Shown here: one piece after another, positions 36,576 to 46,600 of the stretch
Layout: every line of letters begins with the position of its first letter
How positions within the stretch are numbered: position 1 is the stretch's first letter
DNA from: Sinorhizobium mexicanum
Lineage (GTDB): Bacteria; Pseudomonadota; Alphaproteobacteria; Rhizobiales; Rhizobiaceae
DNA: 64,000 bases
NCBI RefSeq assembly: GCF_013488225.1
Contig: NZ_CP041238.1
Span: forward strand, 2,815,501-2,879,500
Direction of reading: 5' to 3'
Translations under genes and position numbers: made by a program
The notes under the pieces: model-generated
The model's input: only the letters and a program-made list of their open reading frames with translations
Database searches by the model: none
Told to the model about the DNA's origin: nothing

Positions 36576-36920
36576 ATGGCGATCCGCCAGGATGATCACG
36601 GACGGCGCGGGGAGCGTCCGGTCAGCAAAGCAGCGCTTTGCATCCATTTTCTGCTCTTCATTCTTCTTGTTGTTTTCGTTTGGGCAATACCCCGCGGCCC
36701 CTTCGTGCTTGTCGTCACGCATCCGAACGACCCGCCGCAAAAGGCCATATCGCTGATTGCCGCCGCCGGCGGTTCCTTCGTCGGCAGCCGGGGGCTGCCG
36801 TGGATTTCGCTGGCGCATGCCGATTCGGAAGATTTCCCGGCGAGGTTGCTTCGCGCCGGCGCACTGCTCGTTCTCAACGCAGGCCTTTCCATGACCTGCT
36901 CGCAGGAAGGTTCAAAATGA
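36576..36920 (+). CDS. Small single-pass membrane protein coupled to a chemoreceptor
   Basis: The 114-residue protein has a charged N-terminus, one helix ([19 protein letters not shown]) and a periplasmic domain of about 75 residues with [38 protein letters not shown]. Its stop overlaps the chemoreceptor start (ATGA), which implies coupled synthesis. I do not recognise the family. An accessory or ligand-sensing role for the receptor is an inference. Confidence 0.6.
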   Translation: MAIRQDDHGRRGERPVSKAALCIHFLLFILLVVFVWAIPRGPFVLVVTHPNDPPQKAISLIAAAGGSFVGSRGLPWISLAHADSEDFPARLLRAGALLVLNAGLSMTCSQEGSK

Positions 36921-38545
36921 GCGCTCTCGAAAAAATTCGCCAAAAGGTCTCGCCGGGAATCGTTGCGCTCCTTTGGATCAATGTCGCACTGATCATTCTG
37001 ACGACTGCCATGCGCGCGGACGGGTTCGACCGCTTCGCCGCCGGCGCCGCGCTCGTCATCGTGGCATCAGCAACCGTCGGCTGGATCCGCGACAGAACGG
37101 GGCCGACCACCCGGATCGTGACCGCAATGGCCCACGCCGCCACGGTTGCCCTGCTTGTCTTTGCCTTCTCCGGTTCGCCGCTGCAGATCGACATGCACAT
37201 GTATTTCTTCGCCAGCCTCGCGATCTGCGCCGCTTGGATCGATTGGCGCGCGATTGTCGGCTATGCCGCGCTGGTCAGCGTTCATCATCTGCTTCTCTAT
37301 TTTGTCTCGCCTTTCGCGGTTTTCCCGCAAAGTTCTGATTTTTCGCGCGTGCTGCTCCACGCAGTCATCCTGACGCTGGAAAGTGCAGTCCTCATCGCGA
37401 TGGTCTTTTCGCTGGTTTCCGCATTGGTGTCGGCGGAAAAGGCGACGCAAGAGGCGGAGGAAGCCCATCGCCAGAACGCCGAGATGGCCGAGCAAGCAAG
37501 GGCTGCCGACCTCGCGGCCGAAGCCGAGCGCGTGCGTTTGACGGCGGAAGCGGACGATGCCGCTCGGATGCGCCTGCAAGAGGCGACCGCAGGGCTTGCT
37601 ATCGGCCTGCGCCGGCTGGCAGCGGGTGATCTCGCCTTTCAGCTCACCGAGCCTTTCGCACGGGATTTCGAAGCGCTGCGCCACGATCTCAACGGAGCGG
37701 TCTCGCAACTCAGCGAAACCTTGAAAGGCGTGGCAAACGCCGCAAGCGCGATCGACGGCAACTCGCGCGATATCAGCCGGAGCTCAAGCGAGCTTTCGAC
37801 GCGCACCGAACGACAGGCGGCATCTCTGGAGGAGACGGCAGCCGCCCTTGATCAGATCACCGCCAATGTCACCCACGCGTCCAAACGGGCGGAGGAAGCC
37901 CGCCTTGTCGTGGCGCAGGCCAATAGCAGCGCCATGCAGTCGGGCAGGATCGTCGCGGAAGCCGTCAACGCCATGGGCCGGATCGAACAATCGTCGACGC
38001 AAATCTCCAGCATCATTGGCGTCATTGACGACATCGCCTTCCAGACCAACCTGCTCGCATTGAACGCCGGTGTGGAGGCCGCAAGGGCGGGCGAAGCGGG
38101 CAAGGGATTTGCCGTCGTTGCGCAGGAAGTGCGCGAACTCGCACAACGTTCGGCGCAGGCGGCCAGGGAGATCAAGGAACTCATCCGCAATTCAAGCACC
38201 GAGGTCCAGAACGGGGTAAAGCTTGTCAGCGAGACCGGTGCGACACTGCGCGCGATCGAAACCTATATCGTGACCGTCAACGAACACATGGACGCAATCG
38301 CGCTCTCCGCGCGCGAACAGTCATCGGACCTCGCCGGAGTCAACGCCGCCGTCACGCAGATGGATCAGGTTACCCAAAGGAACGCAACAATGGTCGAGGA
38401 AGCGACCGCGGCAGGCGTAGCGCTTGCCGACGCGGCGGCTCGGCTTCGCGAGTTGATCGCCCACTTCCAACTGGGAGACACGTCGCTCGCACGGGTCACC
38501 GTCGGGACACCTCGCGCCTTCTCCAACACGCAGAAGGTCGCGTAA
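36917..38545 (+). CDS. Methyl-accepting chemotaxis protein with multi-helix sensor
   Basis: The 542-residue receptor has about six hydrophobic helices in its first 175 residues in place of a periplasmic ligand domain, then a long coiled coil with a HAMP-like segment, and the signalling tip [37 protein letters not shown] (given in part by family pattern). There is no C-terminal pentapeptide tether. Membrane-embedded sensing of a small or hydrophobic signal, or of energy state, is plausible. Confidence 0.87.
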   Translation: MSALEKIRQKVSPGIVALLWINVALIILTTAMRADGFDRFAAGAALVIVASATVGWIRDRTGPTTRIVTAMAHAATVALLVFAFSGSPLQIDMHMYFFASLAICAAWIDWRAIVGYAALVSVHHLLLYFVSPFAVFPQSSDFSRVLLHAVILTLESAVLIAMVFSLVSALVSAEKATQEAEEAHRQNAEMAEQARAADLAAEAERVRLTAEADDAARMRLQEATAGLAIGLRRLAAGDLAFQLTEPFARDFEALRHDLNGAVSQLSETLKGVANAASAIDGNSRDISRSSSELSTRTERQAASLEETAAALDQITANVTHASKRAEEARLVVAQANSSAMQSGRIVAEAVNAMGRIEQSSTQISSIIGVIDDIAFQTNLLALNAGVEAARAGEAGKGFAVVAQEVRELAQRSAQAAREIKELIRNSSTEVQNGVKLVSETGATLRAIETYIVTVNEHMDAIALSAREQSSDLAGVNAAVTQMDQVTQRNATMVEEATAAGVALADAAARLRELIAHFQLGDTSLARVTVGTPRAFSNTQKVA

Positions 38546-38658
38546 GACTCTGAACAACAACATAATATCCCCCACGCCGTGGCGATCGCAATGATCCGGA
38601 TTGAAGGTTCGCTGCCCTTGCCCTCGTTGGAGAAACAACGCCGTATCTGCACCAAGCA

Positions 38659-39522
38659 CTAACGCGGGCGTCCCGTAACTGCCCTGCGCAGAAAGCTTTC
38701 GAAGTCCTCTGCGGGTCTGCCGACCAGACGCTCGAAATCCGGAGAAACGGTTCCGTAGCGTCCTTCTGAAATCGATCGGCACAGTGACGAAAAGGCGTGC
38801 GGCCAAGGGTCGGACGCCTCGGCCCAGAGGCGCGCCAGATAGTCGGCCGGCGCGCAAGGGACGTAGCGCACGGTCACACGGAAAACGGTGCTCGCGGCCA
38901 CCGCGATCTCGTCGAAGGAACAGGCCGTAGGTCCGGTCAGGTGATAGAGGCCGCCGCCGGGTGTTTCCGACGCGGCGACGTTCGCCAGCGCCTCGGCCAC
39001 ATCATCGCGCGAGATCGGCGCAACGCGGGCTTCGGCGAGCGGCAGGGCGATCTCCCCCGTTTCGCGGGCAGGACGCAGCCAGTTGGAGAGGATGAGATCC
39101 GCGTAGAGGCCGCAGCGCAGGATCGTCGCCCCTGCCCCACGCTCGGCGAGCCGACCCTCGGCATCCCGGTAAACCGGCGTGAAATAAAACGTAGATGCCG
39201 CATCCATGTCGACGATACTCGTAAAGACGATGTGGCCGATCCCGGCATCGGCGGCCGCGTCGATGACGTTCGCGTGCTGACGCATCACGGCGCGGGCGTC
39301 GCCATCGCTGGCGACGAAGACGAGGCGGTCGACACCCTCGAAGGCCCGCTCGAGGCTCGACCGGTCGTCATAGTTGGCGATCCGTATCGGCACGCCGGCG
39401 GCGCGAACCTCGGCCGCCCCGCCGAGATTGCGCACCATCGCGGAAACGGAATGCCCCCTTTCGGAAAGCCGCTTCAAAACGGCCCCGCCGACATATCCCG
39501 AGGCTCCCGTGACAAGGATCAT
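38659..39522 (-). CDS. NmrA-type NAD(P)-binding oxidoreductase
   Basis: The 287-residue atypical SDR has a Rossmann start ILVTGASGYVGGAVL, the IGHIVFTSIVDMD strand and ATILRCGLYADLIL, matching the NmrA/QorB group. The substrate is unknown. It resembles the gene at 20745 in fold but is clearly distinct. It lies after the five-gene YcaO cluster on the same strand, about 155 bases downstream, and probably has its own promoter. Confidence 0.8.
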   Translation of the reverse strand: MILVTGASGYVGGAVLKRLSERGHSVSAMVRNLGGAAEVRAAGVPIRIANYDDRSSLERAFEGVDRLVFVASDGDARAVMRQHANVIDAAADAGIGHIVFTSIVDMDAASTFYFTPVYRDAEGRLAERGAGATILRCGLYADLILSNWLRPARETGEIALPLAEARVAPISRDDVAEALANVAASETPGGGLYHLTGPTACSFDEIAVAASTVFRVTVRYVPCAPADYLARLWAEASDPWPHAFSSLCRSISEGRYGTVSPDFERLVGRPAEDFESFLRRAVTGRPR

Positions 39523-39677
39523 GATCGCTCTTTGGGCAATTCCGGGAAAATGCGTAACGCCTGTCCGTCCGGAATTGCCTGGTTGCCAGGACACTACAAT
39601 CTTCCCGCCGACAGCAACGCCGCGCGGCAAAACGCCGACGATTATCGCCGCATCAAGCGACTTGCCAAGACATCACG

Positions 39678-40391
39678 TCAGTCGCGGTTACGCTGCGGCG
39701 CGAGCGACAGCGCCTGGGCATAGGCCAACGGCGAACGGTTGCCGGGCATGTTTTCGTCCAGGATCAACGTCTTCAGATTATCGGAGCGAACGTCAAGAGC
39801 CACCGCCCGTTCAAGTTTGTCGACCGACCAAACGACGTAGCCGAGTTTCGCGCTATATCCACACTCGCATCCGCAGTTGCAGTCACGTTCGCGCTCATGC
39901 TCGTGTTCTCCTTCGCATGTACATCTTGCTGCGATGATTTTGTGCGGGGAGACAGGCAGAATCATGATTTGCGGCTTCGGGAGTTTGTAGCAATGCCCTT
40001 CATAGGCATAGCCGTAAATTACCCCAACACTTTCAAAGCCACCACACACCCCGGTATCAACGGATATATAATGGAAATATTCGGATGACTTCACCGCAAT
40101 TATAACATTATCTGTACCAATACTTGTTTTTTTAATCATATCATCGATAACTACTCCCATTACATCAATAACATCTCCATAATTTTCGGGTGAAATTTTT
40201 GAATTGCTTCTCAACAGTTCTTCTATTTTTTCCTTGTAATAACCATGCGTCTCCGTTGAATCTTTCTGTTTCTTAAAGATATTACCAGGCCTTCCGTAGA
40301 GCCTTATTTCTCCGGGATTGTAGGGCCCCCTACGTCCCGTTATCTCACCCGGGTCAGTGAACAAGCTTGGATTTCCACAACAATCACTCAT
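39678..40391 (-). CDS. Cys-rich protein of unknown family, last gene of the YcaO-TfuA cluster
   Basis: The 237-residue protein has ten Cys: CC at 4-5, single Cys at 116 and 134, CTC at 157-159 and CNCGCEC at 171-177, with a charged EHEHERERD stretch between the last two groups. I do not recognise it. By hand count GC is 137 of 360 bases (38%) across 39961-40320, against 40 of 60 (67%) in 40501-40560, so it looks acquired or under different constraint. GAAGGAGAGGG precedes the ATG. The metallopeptidase gene ends 19 bases upstream. It may be the substrate or cargo of the YcaO/TfuA enzymes; this is an inference. Confidence 0.7.
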   Translation of the reverse strand: MSDCCGNPSLFTDPGEITGRRGPYNPGEIRLYGRPGNIFKKQKDSTETHGYYKEKIEELLRSNSKISPENYGDVIDVMGVVIDDMIKKTSIGTDNVIIAVKSSEYFHYISVDTGVCGGFESVGVIYGYAYEGHCYKLPKPQIMILPVSPHKIIAARCTCEGEHEHERERDCNCGCECGYSAKLGYVVWSVDKLERAVALDVRSDNLKTLILDENMPGNRSPLAYAQALSLAPQRNRD

Positions 40392-40410
40392 GTCCCTCTC
40401 CTTCCCAGCT

Positions 40411-41595
40411 CTATCTTCGAGTCATAATCTCACGCCATGCGAAATTGGCTTCCAGCACGTCGGCGGTCGCCCCGCCTGCAGCGGAAATGATGGCGTTTGC
40501 CGCCTGATCAAGCCGTAACGTGTTCGGATCGAGCACCTGCAGCGCGCCCGCCAGCGCTTGCCCAACTGCATCGCGGGCGGCGGTCAGCGCCAATCTGAAG
40601 ATCATCGGCTTGACCTGGAAGGCCCCTGCTGTCATCTGCCGGAAACGGTCGAAATCATCCAGTTCCAGATCCCGAATGTCGAAATCCAGTAGACGCGTGT
40701 CCGCGCAATCGCGCGCGACGAGTTCGCGATGATAAAGCTCGACGATCGTGTCAAAGATGGCGCCGATGAAGGGAAGCGCGCGGTCATGCACCTCGCGCGA
40801 TGTCTCCGACATGCGACGAAAATTGGTGGCGAGGCGGATCTGGGTCTCCGGGCTCGTCTCCGCAAAGCGGTTGAGCTCGTTGTAGAGCAGCAGATTGCCT
40901 CTCGTTCGGCGCAGCAGCCGGTCGATGGCGGAGTCGAAATGCAGGAACGAGATCAACGAAACCACGTCCGAAAAGGCTTCGGAGAACGGGAAGAAGTCGC
41001 TGTCGCGCGACGGAGCCGTCGGGATCCCTGCTTCGGATAGCAAGATCGTGTGACCGATCTCGTGGGCGATCGTGTCGAAATTCAACGCATAGGGCCGCCT
41101 TACGCCTTCGATGTCGGAGCAACCCAATTCCAGGAAGCCATAGCCCGCGTGTGCGTTGTCCCAGTTAACGAAGGCGACGATCTCAAGCCGCGGAAAGGTC
41201 TGGCGAAAGAACCAGCGGATCGGGTGGCCCAGATAGCTCTGCCAGATGTCGAGAACGAAACGGACGCAGGCATAGGCATGCACGTCAAGAAATGCCCTCG
41301 AGTCAGGCCGTAGATTATCGAAGTGACGGTCCGGACCGGGCCTTGGTGGAGCACGCTTGGCTCCGCCAAACGGCGGGAGTTGATTGAAGCCGTATGGCTC
41401 CTTGTCGGCGAGCGGATCGACCACATACATGGTGGGGTCGCTCGGCCCCTCGCCGATTTCGTCGCGCGGTATCGAAAGCCACACGCGATCCGGTTCTTCA
41501 TATCCGGGAATGAACGGCGGTTGGGGGAATATCCAGAAACGCGTACCAAGACGCGCGTTTGCCGAGTCGAGGGCATCGTCTCGAAGCAGACGCAT
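40411..41595 (-). CDS. Gluzincin-type zinc metallopeptidase
   Basis: The 394-residue protein has HEIGH (178-182) in TIAHEIGHTILLSEAG, and 24 residues later Glu206 in FPFSEAFSDVVSL, the spacing and SEAxSD context of thermolysin-like gluzincins. There is no signal peptide, so it may act in the cytoplasm. GAGGGGGGC lies 9 bases before the ATG. It is 35 bases after tfuA and 19 before the Cys-rich gene. In a RiPP setting it could be the leader protease. Confidence 0.75.
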   Translation of the reverse strand: MRLLRDDALDSANARLGTRFWIFPQPPFIPGYEEPDRVWLSIPRDEIGEGPSDPTMYVVDPLADKEPYGFNQLPPFGGAKRAPPRPGPDRHFDNLRPDSRAFLDVHAYACVRFVLDIWQSYLGHPIRWFFRQTFPRLEIVAFVNWDNAHAGYGFLELGCSDIEGVRRPYALNFDTIAHEIGHTILLSEAGIPTAPSRDSDFFPFSEAFSDVVSLISFLHFDSAIDRLLRRTRGNLLLYNELNRFAETSPETQIRLATNFRRMSETSREVHDRALPFIGAIFDTIVELYHRELVARDCADTRLLDFDIRDLELDDFDRFRQMTAGAFQVKPMIFRLALTAARDAVGQALAGALQVLDPNTLRLDQAANAIISAAGGATADVLEANFAWREIMTRR

Positions 41596-41630
41596 AGCAC
41601 AATTGCCCCCCTCGATAGAAAATCCGGCAA

Positions 41631-42410
41631 TCAGGGATTCAATTTATAAGTGTTTACTAAATTTGAGTCAATGCCGCCGGCTTCCAGATCGCGGATGAAG
41701 GTGTTCGTCGCAACCCAGTCAACGGGGCCGCGCGCCTTTGGGCGCTGCCGTGCAAGGGCCGGTGCGCGTTCCAGAGCAAGGAGCGCGTCGCGCTTCTTCT
41801 GCCTTTCGATTTCATTTCTCAACCTCCTTGCGTCATCGTCGCTCCATCCGCCGGCCCGCAGGACCGCGTTGAACGAGCGCTCCCGAAAGTTCATCTCTAG
41901 CGCGATCGTTGTGAGCAGGCGACGCTCTTCGGCTTCGATAAAACCGCGGCGCATCAGGCTCGATAACGTCCGCTGAATATCGACCAGCGAGTCCGTCAGC
42001 GGCGGGAAGCCCAGTTCGGCGGGCCCCGAGTGGACGGCGACCGCATCGTCGGGCGCCAGCCGCCAGCGCCGATACCATCGATAGATCAGGCCGACGCCGA
42101 CCATGCCGAACGCGTCGAGTTCCGCCGCCCGGAGCGCCCCCATGCTGGCGGCCCCGATCATCACGATCCCCTGCCCCATCGCCCACAGGATTTCCTTATG
42201 CCTAACGGATGGCCTATCCTCGAATTGTCCGTCGATCAGGACCATCGCGCGCGGGTGAAATGCATGGGCGGCAAGCAGAATGTCGCCTTGCGCAGCCGGC
42301 TGCAGATAGATGGCGTCGAGCACGGCCTCCGCTTCCGCGAGCCTGAGGGTTGGACCAAGAAACACCAGGATCGGACCTTGATTGCTCGAATCGGCCATTG
42401 CCGCGCTCAT
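41631..42410 (-). CDS. TfuA-like protein, YcaO partner
   Basis: The 259-residue protein has the TfuA core: VFLGPTL (16-22), PPA-like QPAAQGDI, LIDGQFEDRPSVRHKEILWA (58-77) and GAASMGALRAAEL (86-98), then FGMVGVGLIYRWY. TfuA proteins pair with YcaO enzymes and are thought to supply sulphur for backbone thioamide formation; the first was found in the trifolitoxin cluster of Rhizobium. The ATG overlaps the ycaO stop by 4 bases (ATGA). The longer frame back to 42881 is rejected because it lies inside ycaO. Confidence 0.9.
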   Translation of the reverse strand: MSAAMADSSNQGPILVFLGPTLRLAEAEAVLDAIYLQPAAQGDILLAAHAFHPRAMVLIDGQFEDRPSVRHKEILWAMGQGIVMIGAASMGALRAAELDAFGMVGVGLIYRWYRRWRLAPDDAVAVHSGPAELGFPPLTDSLVDIQRTLSSLMRRGFIEAEERRLLTTIALEMNFRERSFNAVLRAGGWSDDDARRLRNEIERQKKRDALLALERAPALARQRPKARGPVDWVATNTFIRDLEAGGIDSNLVNTYKLNP

Positions 42411-43618
42411 CGCAGGATGGAAAAGGGCGTGGCTCCCGGGAGGATAACCCTCACGCAGTGCACGCCTGTCTCGTCGTCGGCGCCCACCGGAACCGCCAGG
42501 ATTGGTCCCAGTCCGGCCTCCAGCGTCCTTTCCATGAGTGAGGCAAGATCGGCCACCACGGGTGCCTCCGCCGAAGCAATCGGCATCGCGGGTGCTCCCT
42601 CGAGAATGAGCTGGCGCGCCATCGAGACGAGGGTGTCGGTGCTTCTTCGATAATGTCCTCGGCTCTGGTCGTCGCGCGCGCCCGATATCGCACCTGCACG
42701 CGCCGAGAGCGCCTCGAGCATTGCGCTCGCCGCGGCTGCGGCGATGCTTGGACCGGCCGCATAGCCCTCGGTCGGGAGCGCCAGGATCGGTTCGCCGGGC
42801 CCCGTTTCGATCGACTGGCACCAGACGACCGGAACACCGGTTGGCGAGGGCGCCAACCACAGGCCGAAAGACACCCCACACACGCCGGCAACGGATCGGA
42901 TGTAGTCGACCCGGTCCCCCAGCCCCGAGGGCGCGATCCGCATCCGGTCGAAGAAGCCATGCGTGACGAAGGCCCGCGCGATGGCGTCACGCTCGATGCA
43001 TTCGAACAACCCGTGCAGGAACGCACCGTGGGCCGACGTATGACAGGCAAGACCGGTGGTCGTGCGCGTGAAGAGGCCGTCGCGGGCGGGCGGCGGCTCG
43101 GTATAGCAGGTATGGACAAGTTCAAAAGGAACCGGCTGCGCGGCCCCGGAGGAGACGTCCGCTCCAGCGACCCAAGGGATTTCCTTCTTCCGCCAGTTCG
43201 CCCCGCCCGCGGGTACCAGAAGATTATCAAACAGGCCTTCCGTCAGTCCGAGTTCGTCGGCAGTCGCAAGGAAGACGCGCGTCCCTGGAATGGACTCGGC
43301 GAAGAACCGCTCAAGCGATTCCATGATCGCGCCCACTGCCGCCTCCACCATGACGAGTCCGCGCCCGAGAGACGTCACTTCCGAGAGCGCTGCCGGACGA
43401 ACCGCCTGGACGACCGGAAGGCCGATCCGGTCGAGCCCGGTCAGATCCGCGACCCGCGTTATCCGCGCCTGGCGACAGAGTGGCAGGATCCTCCGAAGGC
43501 GCTGTTCGGCCTCTTGCGGCCCTGCGTGGGCCGCAAAAGAACTTCGCAGGTCTGCAAGGATCGCATCGCGAAATCCGGGTAGCGCGCCATCGGAGCCCTG
43601 CCGGCCCCTCACCCGCAT
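42407..43618 (-). CDS. YcaO-domain ATP-dependent cyclodehydratase/thioamidase
   Basis: The 403-residue protein shows the YcaO nucleotide-binding signatures ESLERFFAE (100-108), GLACHTSAHGAFLHGLFE with IERDA (189-212) and LEALSARAGAISGARDD (301-317). YcaO enzymes activate peptide amides with ATP; with a TfuA partner they make thioamides. ATG at 43618 is 11 bases after the cyclase stop, though the upstream ribosome site is weak and an earlier start is possible. The tight order cyclase-ycaO-tfuA-protease-Cys protein suggests one operon. Confidence 0.9.
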   Translation of the reverse strand: MRVRGRQGSDGALPGFRDAILADLRSSFAAHAGPQEAEQRLRRILPLCRQARITRVADLTGLDRIGLPVVQAVRPAALSEVTSLGRGLVMVEAAVGAIMESLERFFAESIPGTRVFLATADELGLTEGLFDNLLVPAGGANWRKKEIPWVAGADVSSGAAQPVPFELVHTCYTEPPPARDGLFTRTTTGLACHTSAHGAFLHGLFECIERDAIARAFVTHGFFDRMRIAPSGLGDRVDYIRSVAGVCGVSFGLWLAPSPTGVPVVWCQSIETGPGEPILALPTEGYAAGPSIAAAAASAMLEALSARAGAISGARDDQSRGHYRRSTDTLVSMARQLILEGAPAMPIASAEAPVVADLASLMERTLEAGLGPILAVPVGADDETGVHCVRVILPGATPFSILR

Positions 43619-43628
43619 ATGTTCGGCT

Positions 43629-46600
43629 TCAACGCCCGATGGCAACGCCAAGCTCCCGGATCGATTGCCTGGCCCGCTCGGCAAGCGCCTCGGCGCCTTG
43701 AGCCTCCGCGATTTTCATGGCAGCGCGCAAATCCGCGGCAACAATATCGTGGGGCGCGTGGGCCTGCGCGTGGAGAACGGCTCGGCACCGGTGGAGTTCG
43801 GGAAGCCAATAGGCGTGGTGTGTTTCCTTGGCCTTCTCTATCGCTTCGTTGGCGACGTCGATCGCCGGCTCATGTTTCCCCGCCAGGCCCAGCATCGTCG
43901 CGTGCATGTAGAGATAAATCGGGAGGTCTATGACCGTGCCGAGCTGCTTCAAAAGCGAAAGGCCGCTTTGAAACGTCTCGTGTCCGCCGGCGAGATCTTG
44001 GAGATGCGCCTCGGCCCAGCCGCCGAAAAGAAGCGACAGGCCGGAAAGCGACTGCATCTCGTGCCTCCTCGCAAACTCGGCCATCCGTCCGGCAACGTCC
44101 GTGAGTCGCTGAAAGTCGTTGCGGTAAAAGGCGGACACCGCTTCCGTGTCCAGCGAGTGCGCCTTGCTCGGCGCATGCGCGATCCCGTCGACAAAGGCGA
44201 TCATTTGCGAAAGCGCCGCGTCCGATGCCTTTGGTCGGCCCGTCAGCCACAACGAAAGCGCCAGTTGTCCGAGGCCGCAAACCTTGGCGTCGTGGCCGCC
44301 ATAGAGCGTGCGGCTCGTCTTGGCCGATTGCTCGTCATAAAGCGCCAGACCCGCTTCGATCGCTTCCTGAGTCTCGCGATGGTGGCCGAGATTGAAATCG
44401 ATGGCCCAGATGCAATGGTTGACCTGCAGCCTGACCTCCGGATCTTCCACGCCGGCCAGCATGGTCTGCACCTCCAGGGCGCGGTCGTGCATGGCAGGAA
44501 AATCCGCGCCCGTCAGCCACCAGCCCCAATAGATCGGAAACCATTTAGACTGGTCCTCCATCGGTTGCCGGCGGGTGATTGCCACGCCTTTTTCATAGAG
44601 CTGACGCGCCGGCTGCGAACTCATTCCCACCATTCCGATAAGGATCGGCCCGAGTGCGACCAGCGCAGAAAGCTGCAGCGGCTCGACCCTGTGCCCGTCA
44701 CCCATCTGGTCCGCAAGCGTCAGGGCATGTTCGAGATACTGCCGCGCCTCGACCATCGCCGAGCGGCTCGATCTCTCCTTCCCCGCCGCGATGAACAGCT
44801 CGATCGCGTTTTCGAGAAGACCTGCCCGTTCCGCATGCTCGGCGAGCTCGCCGGTGTCGATCCAGGCTGCGACCTGGTGGTCCTGGCTGACGGCGCCGAA
44901 AAGGCGGCGGTGCAATGTCTGCCGCTGCTTGCGCAACAATGCGTTGTAGATCGTCTCCTGGATCAGCACATGCCGGAAGCCGTAGGCGATGCGCCCTGGC
45001 GCCCTGATCCGGATCAGAAATCCCGTCTCGCAGAGGGTATCGGCGGCACTTGCCAGCGACTTCTTGCTGAAATCCGGCAACAGCGCGTGCAGCAGCGGCA
45101 GCGTGAACTGAGAGCCCGCAATCGCGCCGGCCCGCGCCACGTCCCGGGCGGGCCCTAAATGCTGGAGGCGCGCGTCAAGAATGTTCTCGAAGGCCGAAAC
45201 GTGACTGGGCTTGACGCTTTCCGGGAGGTTGATCGTGTCGGCACCCACATTCTGCGACGCCCATTGGCAGATCTCTTCGATGAACAGCGGAACGCCGCCC
45301 GATATCCTCTCCGTCACATCGAAAAGTTCGGGAAGCATGGTGAGCCTGTGCTCCGGCCATCTCGCCCTGATCGCCAGCCGCGTCTCGTCGCGATCGAGCG
45401 CGCGCAGGGAAATACGGGTCGGATTTGCCGCATCGAGCCAGTGCACCGGGCTACCAGCCGGCTGGTAGCCCGTCGCCTGCGACTGCGGGCGCGAAGAGAC
45501 GACGAGGAGGATCGGAAGCTCGCGCAAGACCTGTGCGGCTTCCGCCAGCAGGTCCTGCGAGGTGGGATCGATCCAGTGCACGTCTTCTACCACGACGACG
45601 ATCGGTCCGTTTTGGCAGGCCGCCTTGAGCGTGCGGAACACGGCGCGATGCGCCTTTTCGCGGACCGCCTTCGGATCGCTGCCCGACAAATACTCGTTTC
45701 CTCCCTGCGCTCCGAGCAGATAGGCGAACACCTCCGTGGCTTCTTGATCGTAGATCCCGTTTCGCTCGAAGAGGTTCGTAACCGCGGCCGCCGTCAGTTG
45801 CCCGCCGACTTCCGACATGCCGCCGGGAAAACTGTTGCGCAACGGATGCAAGGTCGAGCGGAATCCGCCGGGAAGGCACTGGAAGAAAAACAGCTTGGAC
45901 CGCCGGTCGCGCGTCTTGCGGCGGACCTCCCGCAACAGCCGGGACTTGCCGATACCAGCCTCTCCCATGATCAGCAGCACCTCGCCCTGGCCGCCAAGCA
46001 CGCCCTCCCAGGTCTCGGCGATCGCAGCCAGCTCGCTTTCGCGTCCGATGAACGGACCGCCGAGCCTTCCATACGCGTAAAAGCGATTGACCTCGATCTT
46101 GTGCCCGAGCGCGCGCCACACCTTTTCCGGCTCTGTGAATCCCTTGAGCGTCTTGCTGCCCTGGAACACGAAGGCATGCGACCGGCCCGCCAGGTTGCGC
46201 GTGTCCTCGGAGACCAGCACGCTGTCCGGCACGGCGATCGCCTCCAGCCGCGCCGCCATCGCGAGCGCCGCGCCGGTGACAGCTTCCTGCGTCCAGTTCT
46301 CCATCTTGGCTTCGTTGACGAGCGCGATCGACGTCGCGACACCGACTCGAACGTGCAAATCGGCGCGCCTCGCCTCCTGGCCGACGCGCCGGCAGCCCTC
46401 GATGATGTCGAGCCCGGCGCGAATGGCGAGCGAAGCCGCATCCTTGGCATCGAGCTCGATCGGAAACAGCGCCACGCCGCCATCGCCGGCCTCGTGCTGG
46501 ATGATACCGGAACGAGAGGCGATCGATTGTCTCGCCGCAGCCGCAAAGGCGGACATCAGCTCCTGGTAGTCCTCGATATCCATACGTTGGAAGAGATCGG

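Noticed and set aside
41631..42881. A 416-residue TfuA with a long N-terminal extension
   Set aside because: The extension lies in ycaO in another frame and has no TfuA-like sequence. The ATG overlapping the ycaO stop gives the expected length.
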